From Deltaproteobacteria bacterium (GTDB lineage Bacteria > Desulfobacterota > Binatia > DP-6), in NCBI GenBank assembly GCA_005879205.1, contig VBLD01000083.1, positions 1 to 10,710 on the forward strand: 10,710 nucleotides of DNA, read 5' to 3'. Of the stretch, positions 6,982 to 10,710 are shown piece by piece. Within the stretch, counting starts at the first letter, position 1; every line of letters begins with the position of its first letter. The notes beneath the pieces were generated by a model. It was not told the DNA's origin and made no database searches. It worked only from the letters and a program-made list of their open reading frames with translations. A program made the position numbers and the translations under genes.

Positions 6982-8052
6982 TCAGGAACCAAGCCCGTAG
7001 AACACGCGTGCGTTCTCGCCGAGCACCCGCGCCTTCACCTCCGCCGTCAGGTCCGTCCGCTCCCGCAGCGCCCGCGTCGACTCCGGGAAGTCGCTGTCCC
7101 AGTGCGGGTAATCGCTCGCGTAGAGGATGAAGTTCGGCCCCAGCATCTCGGCGGCGAAGGCGACGCCGGCCTCCTCCGGCTCGCAGCTCACGTAGAGCTG
7201 GCCGCGCCCGATGTACTCGCGCGGGTCGTGCTTGCAGGCGGGTGCCAGGCGGCCGCGCTTCTCGACGTGCTCGTGCAGGCGCTCGAAGAAGTAGGGTACC
7301 CAGCCGACCCCCGACTCGAGGAGCCCGACGCGCAGCCGCGGATGGCGCTCGAAGACCCCGCCCAGCACGAGCGCCGTCGTCGCCACCATCATGTCGAAGG
7401 GGAAGCTCACGCAGTGGACCTGGAGGTAGTTGTCGAAGCGCTCCGAGCCGAGCTTCGGGAGGTGGATGCCGGGCGCGCCGTGCACGCAGAGCGGCATGTC
7501 CAGCGCCTCGGCTGCGGCGTGGAGGGGCTCGAGGTCGGGATGATCGAGGTTCCGGACCTTCAGCGCGGCCGGGACCATGGTGGCGACCAGGCCGAGCGTC
7601 CTCGCCTCTCGCATGATCTCGATCGACGTCGCGACGTCCTCGACCGGGACGACGGCGACGCCCTGGAGCCGGCCGCCATGGGGCCGGCAGTAGCTTGCGA
7701 GCCAGCGGTTGTAGAGGCGGGCGAACTCGGCCGCGAAGGTCCGATCCTCGATGCTCGGGAGCGCGAGGGCGACGTTCGGGAAGAACACCATCGTCTCGAT
7801 CCCCTCGCGGTCCGCGTCGGCGAGCACGCCCTCGGGCGTGAACGGGTTCGCGCCACGGTCGATGCAGAGCCCCTGGTCGGGCGGGCAGCCGGCGCCCGGA
7901 CCGCGCGCCTGCGGATACGGTCGCCCCTCGATGATGAGGGCGCCGTCCTCGCCCGCCGTGCTGAAGCGGATCTTGTCCGGGAAGCGTTCGAAGAGCTCGC
8001 CGATCAGCTCGCGGCCCTCGATCACGTGGGCGTCGCAATCGACGATCCGCAT
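6982..8052 (-). CDS. Amidohydrolase-2 / ACMSD-like metal-dependent hydrolase or decarboxylase
   Basis: This 356-residue protein belongs to the amidohydrolase superfamily, amidohydrolase-2 branch, which contains ACMSD, gamma-resorcylate decarboxylase and many uncharacterised hydrolases. It has a TIM-barrel pattern with a metal-site Asp7-Ala-His9 at the N-terminus (VDCDAHV), His191 in LCVHGAPG, a Glu246 segment LLESGVGW, and Asp314 in YASDYPHWD. All expected ligand positions are present, although the substrate cannot be told from sequence. Decarboxylation of an aromatic or unsaturated acid and hydrolysis are both possible. The ATG at 8052 is preceded by GGAGGG at the right distance. It lies 2 bp after the SDR stop on the same strand, so the two are very likely cotranscribed and may act in one catabolic pathway. 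Larger in-frame extension upstream to 9342 is just open frame through the SDR gene. Confidence 0.88.
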   Translation of the reverse strand: MRIVDCDAHVIEGRELIGELFERFPDKIRFSTAGEDGALIIEGRPYPQARGPGAGCPPDQGLCIDRGANPFTPEGVLADADREGIETMVFFPNVALALPSIEDRTFAAEFARLYNRWLASYCRPHGGRLQGVAVVPVEDVATSIEIMREARTLGLVATMVPAALKVRNLDHPDLEPLHAAAEALDMPLCVHGAPGIHLPKLGSERFDNYLQVHCVSFPFDMMVATTALVLGGVFERHPRLRVGLLESGVGWVPYFFERLHEHVEKRGRLAPACKHDPREYIGRGQLYVSCEPEEAGVAFAAEMLGPNFILYASDYPHWDSDFPESTRALRERTDLTAEVKARVLGENARVFYGLGS

Positions 8053-8054
8053 GC

Positions 8055-8843
8055 TCACCCTCCGTACGGCGGGAAGCCGCCGACGTTGATGCCGCTGGTG
8101 AGCCCGCCGTCGGCGACGATCGCCGCCCCGGTGATGGCCGACGATTCGTCGCTGGCGAGGAAGAGGGCGACGTTGGCGATCTCCGCCGGGCGCAGGTTGC
8201 GGCCGAGGGCGTGCATCGCGGCGACGTCGTCGAGCGAGCGACCGCCGAGCCCCGCGAGTCGCTCGAGGGCGGGGGTGAGGACCGCGCCCGGGCAGATGCA
8301 GTTGGCGCGGATGTTCTTGCGACCGTACTCGAGCGCCACCGAGCGGGTCAGGTTGATCATACCGCCCTTGGCCGTGTTGTACGGGCTCCCGAGAATGCCG
8401 CCGTAGAGCCCCTCCACCGACGACGTGTTGATGATCGAGCCGCCGCCGCGCGCGAGCATGCGCGGGATGGCGGCCCGCATGCCGTAGAAGACACCGGTCA
8501 GCATGACCCGCAGGCTCCGTTCCCAGATCTCCGGATCCATCTCGCCGACGTAGCCGCCGCCCGTCCAGTAGGCGTTGTTGTGGATGACGTCGAGGCCGCC
8601 GTAGCGCTCGACGGCGAAGGCGACCATCGCCTCGACCTCGGCGAGTGTGCCGACGTCGACGTGGCAGTACGCGGCGTCGCTGCCCGCGTGGCAAATCTCG
8701 GCGACCAGCCGCTCGCCCGCCTCGTCGGCGATGTCCGCGCAGACGACGCGGGCTCCCTCTTCCGCGAAGCGGCGGACCGTCGCGGCGCCGATGCCCGACG
8801 CGCCGCCGGTGACGATTGCGACCTTGCCGGAGAGTCTGCCCAT
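8055..8843 (-). CDS. Classical short-chain dehydrogenase/reductase (SDR)
   Basis: This 262-residue Rossmann-fold oxidoreductase has TGGASGIG (12-19) for cofactor binding. Asp37 at the end of the second strand (VVCADIAD) suggests NAD(H) preference over NADP(H). DV at 63-64, the NNA motif (89-91), Ser142 in INTSSVEG, and Tyr155/Lys159 in YNTAKGG follow, then the structural CPGAV and the C-terminal VADGGLTSG. The position that normally holds the tetrad Asn (VNLTGVF in most relatives) reads VMLTGVF here, that is Met114. The substrate is unknown, probably a secondary alcohol or ketone. The ATG at 8843 has no Shine-Dalgarno sequence, but a promoter-like sequence lies just upstream, so the message may be nearly leaderless. 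It is followed 2 bp later by the amidohydrolase. Confidence 0.93.
   Translation of the reverse strand: MGRLSGKVAIVTGGASGIGAATVRRFAEEGARVVCADIADEAGERLVAEICHAGSDAAYCHVDVGTLAEVEAMVAFAVERYGGLDVIHNNAYWTGGGYVGEMDPEIWERSLRVMLTGVFYGMRAAIPRMLARGGGSIINTSSVEGLYGGILGSPYNTAKGGMINLTRSVALEYGRKNIRANCICPGAVLTPALERLAGLGGRSLDDVAAMHALGRNLRPAEIANVALFLASDESSAITGAAIVADGGLTSGINVGGFPPYGG
8058..8063 (-). promoter_or_regulatory. Ribosome binding site of the amidohydrolase gene
   Basis: The minus-strand sequence GGAGGG lies 5 nt before the ATG at 8052 and inside the last codons of the SDR gene, directly before its stop at 8055-8057. This strong site fixes the amidohydrolase start, and the terminating SDR ribosome could also feed it. 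Confidence 0.7.
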
Positions 8844-8854
8844 GGACGGTGGCG

Positions 8855-8883
8855 GTGTAACAAGCGCTCGTCCGCGCAGTCAA
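8855..8883 (-). promoter_or_regulatory. Candidate sigma70-type promoter of the SDR-amidohydrolase unit
   Basis: On the minus strand TTGACT (8878-8883) matches the -35 consensus at five of six positions and is separated by exactly 17 bp from TTACAC (8855-8860), a weaker -10. The expected transcript start, about 7 nt further on, falls at about 8847-8849, only a few bases before the ATG at 8843. The 92-bp spacer is shared with the divergent HAD gene. For that gene only a poor match (TCGACC, 17 bp, TAGGGT) was seen on the plus strand. The -10 match is limited, so this is tentative. Confidence 0.45.
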
Positions 8884-8935
8884 CCGGCTCTGGATGATCG
8901 ACCTCGAGCGGGCCCGCGTGTAGGGTGATGGCACC

Positions 8936-9637
8936 GTGGCGCGTCCGACGATCCTGCTCTTCGACATCGACGGCACCCTCCTCGCGACGGCAGGAGTCGG
9001 GCGCCGCGCCCTCGAGCGCGTCTTCGGGGTGCGGTATGGGCGCTCGGCCGTTCTCCGCGACGTGGTGTTCGACGGCATGACCGACCGCGCGATCGTCCGC
9101 GGAGCGCTCGCGGCGATCGGCGAGCCGATCGTCGGACCGGACGCCGAGGCGGCGATCGACGGCGTGCTCGCGGCGTATGTCCCGCTCCTGGAGGCCGAAA
9201 TCGCCGAGACGCCGGAGTTTCGACTGCACCCGGGCGTCCACGAGGCGCTCGATGCAGCCGCCTCCCGCGGCTCCGTCGCCATCGGCCTCGGCACGGGCAA
9301 CATCCGCGCCGGCGCTCGCGCGAAGCTTCGGGCGCTCGGCATCTTCGAGCGCTTCCGCTTCGGGGGCTTCGGCTGCGATCACGAGGAGCGCGGCGAGATC
9401 CTGCGCATCGGCGCGGCGCGCGGCGCTGGTGTCCTCGGTTGGTCGCTGGCCGGGTGCCGCGTGGTCGTCATCGGCGACACCCCGCGCGACGTCGCCGCTG
9501 CCCGCGCCATCGGCGCCGAATCGATCGGCGTCGGTAGCAGCCGCTTTGCCGCGAGCGAGCTCCTCGCGAGCGGCGCGACGCATGCCTTTGCCGATCTCAC
9601 GGATCCCGGGCTCGTCGGCGCCCTGCTCGCGGTCTGA
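8936..9637 (+). CDS. HAD-superfamily hydrolase, phosphoglycolate phosphatase-like
   Basis: This 233-residue protein has all four HAD motifs. Motif I is LLFDIDGTLL (nucleophile Asp10, acid/base Asp12), motif II is the Thr120 in LGTGN, motif III is Lys130 in RAKLRALG, and motif IV is VIGDTPRD (Asp181, Asp185). A helical cap of about 70 residues follows motif I, starting near VFDGMTDRAIV, typical of the C1-capped phosphoglycolate phosphatase and beta-phosphoglucomutase group. A soluble phosphatase acting on a small phosphorylated metabolite is likely; the substrate is not identifiable. The start is GTG at 8936, with AGGG about 10 nt upstream. An ATG at 8928 is out of frame. It reads divergently from the SDR gene and converges on the TSUP gene with 3 bp between stop codons. 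Confidence 0.9.
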   Translation: MARPTILLFDIDGTLLATAGVGRRALERVFGVRYGRSAVLRDVVFDGMTDRAIVRGALAAIGEPIVGPDAEAAIDGVLAAYVPLLEAEIAETPEFRLHPGVHEALDAAASRGSVAIGLGTGNIRAGARAKLRALGIFERFRFGGFGCDHEERGEILRIGAARGAGVLGWSLAGCRVVVIGDTPRDVAAARAIGAESIGVGSSRFAASELLASGATHAFADLTDPGLVGALLAV

Positions 9638-9654
9638 GATTCAGACCGGGCGCC
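9617..9654. terminator. Hairpin shared by two convergent genes, possible bidirectional terminator
   Basis: An inner stem, GGTCTGA (9631-9637) and TCAGACC (9641-9647), closes a 3-nt loop, GAT. An outer stem, GGCGCCC (9617-9623) and GGGCGCC (9648-9654), encloses it with a 7-nt bulge on the left side. Both halves are perfect. The HAD stop TGA is the last three bases of the left inner arm and the TSUP stop (TCA on plus) is the first three of the right inner arm. There is no run of T on either side, so a simple intrinsic terminator is uncertain; transcript-end protection is also possible. Confidence 0.5.
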
Positions 9655-10423
9655 GGAACAGCGAGAGCGCCATCGCGACGCCGATCGCCACCACCACCCA
9701 GCGTACGGTCGACGGCGACAGATTCCGGGCAATCCGGGTACCCACGAGACTGCCCACGATCTGTCCGAGCGTCAGGACGGCTGCATCCGTCCAGCGGACC
9801 GCGCCGAAGAAAATGAAATACGCCGCCGCGATGCCGTTGATGAGAATCGCGTAGTAGTTCCTGAGCGCGATCATCCGATGGATCGCCGCGAAGCCGGCGA
9901 GGCCGAGGCCGGCGAGCATCATGATCCCGATCCCGGCGCCGAAGTATCCTCCGTAGACGGAGACGAGCAGGTGGTAGAACAGGAACATCGGCCCGGGCGG
10001 CCACGGCGGCACGTCGTCGCGGCTGCGGGCGGTCTTTCGGCGGGCCAGGGCGTGCAGCGGTCCCGAGCAGGCAAAGAGCGCCGTCGCGAAGAGAATCAGG
10101 TAGGGCACGAGGCCCGCGAAGACCGCAGAGGGCGTCTGCAGCAGCAGTAAGGCGCCAAGTATTCCGCCGGCGAGCGACGGGATCGTTCCCCAGACGATCC
10201 ATCGCCGGAGCCCGACGAGCTCGCGACGAAATCCGTAGAGGGCGGCGACCGAGCCGGGCGCCAGCGACACCGTGTTGGTCGCGTTCGCCAGGATCGGCTC
10301 CCGGCCGAGCCAGACGAGCACCGGGAACGTGATCAGCGAACCACCCCCCGCGACCGAGTTGACCGCGCCCGCGAGCGACGACGCGGCGAGGAGTACGAGG
10401 GCGTCCGTGATCGTCGTCACCAC
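9641..10423 (-). CDS. TSUP (TauE/SafE) family membrane transporter
   Basis: This 260-residue polytopic membrane protein of the TSUP family (sulfite/sulfonate-type anion exporters and related proteins) shows both half-repeats. The first has AGAVNSVAGGGSLITFPVLV (18-37) followed by ANATNTVSLAPGS (46-58). The second has YGGYFGAGIGIMMLAGLG (157-174). About seven or eight hydrophobic helices are evident, with a basic loop around ALARRKTARSR (126-136). Length is normal for the family. Substrate cannot be told from sequence, and no sulfur-metabolism gene is nearby. The start is the GTG at 10423 or the GTG directly after it at 10420; no ATG, GTG or TTG precedes them before an in-frame stop. Neither has its own Shine-Dalgarno sequence, but a short upstream ORF ends on the second GTG. 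Confidence 0.88.
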   Translation of the reverse strand: MVTTITDALVLLAASSLAGAVNSVAGGGSLITFPVLVWLGREPILANATNTVSLAPGSVAALYGFRRELVGLRRWIVWGTIPSLAGGILGALLLLQTPSAVFAGLVPYLILFATALFACSGPLHALARRKTARSRDDVPPWPPGPMFLFYHLLVSVYGGYFGAGIGIMMLAGLGLAGFAAIHRMIALRNYYAILINGIAAAYFIFFGAVRWTDAAVLTLGQIVGSLVGTRIARNLSPSTVRWVVVAIGVAMALSLFRRPV

Positions 10424-10446
10424 CGAGGGGAGGTCGAGGACGACAT
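10417..10446 (-). CDS. Possible 9-codon leader ORF ahead of the TSUP gene
   Basis: The minus-strand ATG at 10446 has the best ribosome site in the area: GGGAGAGGG (10452-10460), 5 nt upstream. It encodes nine residues, MSSSTSPRW, and stops at TGA 10417-10419, which overlaps the second possible TSUP start as GTGA (10417-10420). The TSUP gene has no site of its own, so translation of the leader could deliver ribosomes to it. The peptide has no recognisable attenuator residues (no run of one amino acid). It may be coincidence in GC-rich DNA. Confidence 0.35.
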   Translation of the reverse strand: MSSSTSPRW

Positions 10447-10528
10447 CGGTGCCCTCTCCCGGAACGTCGGCCGCGAGTCAAGCTCGAGGCCATTGACGTG
10501 CGACCACGACTGTCCGAACAGGGCCCCC
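10424..10528. other. Spacer between TSUP start and DoxX remnant
   Basis: Apart from the short leader ORF and its ribosome site at 10417-10460, this 105-bp stretch holds no gene that I can recognise. A plus-strand TTGACG at 10493-10498 resembles a -35 but has no convincing -10 at the right distance. Confidence 0.5.
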
Positions 10529-10664
10529 ATGGCCACCTTTATGCGTCCGTACGAGCCCCAGACTTATGCGGCGCTCCGCATCGTCACCGGCTTTCTCCAT
10601 CTCGGCGCGAGGCCCGGGCCGGTGGAGCCTCGACGCGCTCCGGAAACCGGCGGACGCTCGCTAG
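10529..10664 (+). pseudogene. DoxX-family remnant with internal deletion
   Basis: From the ATG at 10529 the plus strand reads MATFMRPYEPQTYAALRIV then TGFL, which resembles the start of DoxX-family membrane proteins (PQxYALLRIVxGFLF). After about residue 25 similarity stops, and that frame runs to a TAG at 10670-10672 as 47 codons without a second membrane helix. In another frame, from 10602, the DNA reads ARGPGRWSLDAL and ends at TAG 10662-10664; this resembles the usual DoxX C-terminal end (GxGxWSLDALL). The two ends are therefore present in different frames, and the middle of roughly 80-100 residues is missing. This points to an internal deletion whose length is not a multiple of three. 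A small functional peptide is less likely. The family assignment rests on motif memory, not a search. Confidence 0.55.
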
Positions 10665-10668
10665 GCGT

Positions 10669-10710
10669 CTAGCCGGCCTGCTTCCGAAGCGCCGCCGCGA
10701 TCTGCCGGAC
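10669..10710 (-). CDS. Last codons of an unidentified minus-strand gene (truncated by window edge)
   Basis: Read on the minus strand, the final 42 bases give VRQIAAALRKQAG followed by TAG at 10669-10671. Composition fits a C-terminal helix, but 13 residues are too few to identify the protein. The stop shares the CTAG at 10669-10672 with the plus-strand stop of the longer frame through the DoxX remnant. Confidence 0.35.
   Translation of the reverse strand, partial: VRQIAAALRKQAG

Noticed and set aside
8053..9342. In-frame extension of the amidohydrolase over the SDR and HAD genes
   Set aside because: The extension is Arg/Ser/Pro-rich with no family features, and a strong ribosome site and ATG at 8052 give a normal-length protein.
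10493..10521. Plus-strand TTGACG as a promoter for the DoxX remnant
   Set aside because: The hexamer 17 bp downstream (GAACAG) does not resemble a -10 element.
10660..10673. GCTAG-GCGT-CTAGC hairpin over two stop codons
   Set aside because: Only five base pairs with no T tract; too short to call a terminator.
1..10710. CRISPR arrays, tRNAs, rRNA, insertion sequences, attachment sites, defence islands
   Set aside because: No regularly spaced repeats, transposase, integrase, RNA-gene pattern or nuclease/defence domain was found on either strand by eye.

Overview
The window is very GC-rich DNA with almost no intergenic space, strong G/C bias at third codon positions and many GTG starts. No rRNA, marker gene or mobile element fixes the taxonomy. 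Base composition plus the mix of a MoxR/DUF58/SpoIIM/RDD envelope cluster with SDR, amidohydrolase-2, HAD and TSUP genes would fit a soil or sediment bacterium of the former Deltaproteobacteria sphere (Binatota- or Myxococcota-like), possibly a metagenome bin. That placement is inference only.

Region 1 (1-292) holds the C-terminal end of an unrecognised plus-strand gene. Region 2 (293-6885) is the main block: a MoxR-type cluster read mostly on the minus strand in the order GPDPase_memb-like membrane protein, DUF4129, DUF4350, MoxR ATPase, DUF58, then (after an interruption) an RDD protein. The first two genes are 3 bp apart and the next three junctions are each a 4-bp GTGA stop/start overlap, so five genes look like one translationally coupled unit. 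The interruption is a SpoIIM-family (DUF95) gene on the opposite strand. It starts 1 bp from the RDD start and its 3' end overlaps DUF58 by 56 bp. If DUF58 and RDD are cotranscribed, the layout is a candidate non-contiguous operon with SpoIIM antisense inside. From family knowledge, the MoxR AAA+ ATPase and the DUF58 (vWA-like) protein probably form a chaperone pair acting on envelope substrates, and the other members are membrane proteins of the same poorly understood module.

Region 3 (6886-8935) holds a spacer with a 7-bp inverted repeat, then a minus-strand two-gene unit: an SDR oxidoreductase followed 2 bp later by an amidohydrolase-2/ACMSD-like protein. A sigma70-like promoter lies so close to the SDR start that the mRNA would be nearly leaderless. 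The SDR has Met where the catalytic-tetrad Asn normally sits.

Region 4 (8936-10710) holds a plus-strand HAD phosphatase convergent with a minus-strand TSUP (TauE/SafE) transporter. Their two stop codons lie in the arms of one hairpin. The TSUP gene is preceded by a possible 9-codon leader ORF that ends on its start by another GTGA overlap. Beyond it lies what looks like an internally deleted DoxX pseudogene, with the N-terminus and C-terminus recognisable in different frames, and the last codons of another minus-strand gene.

Most novelty lies in the architecture (inverted SpoIIM, coupled junctions, uORF, hairpin sharing stops) and the DoxX remnant. No clearly new gene family is visible apart from the unassigned partial gene at the left edge.
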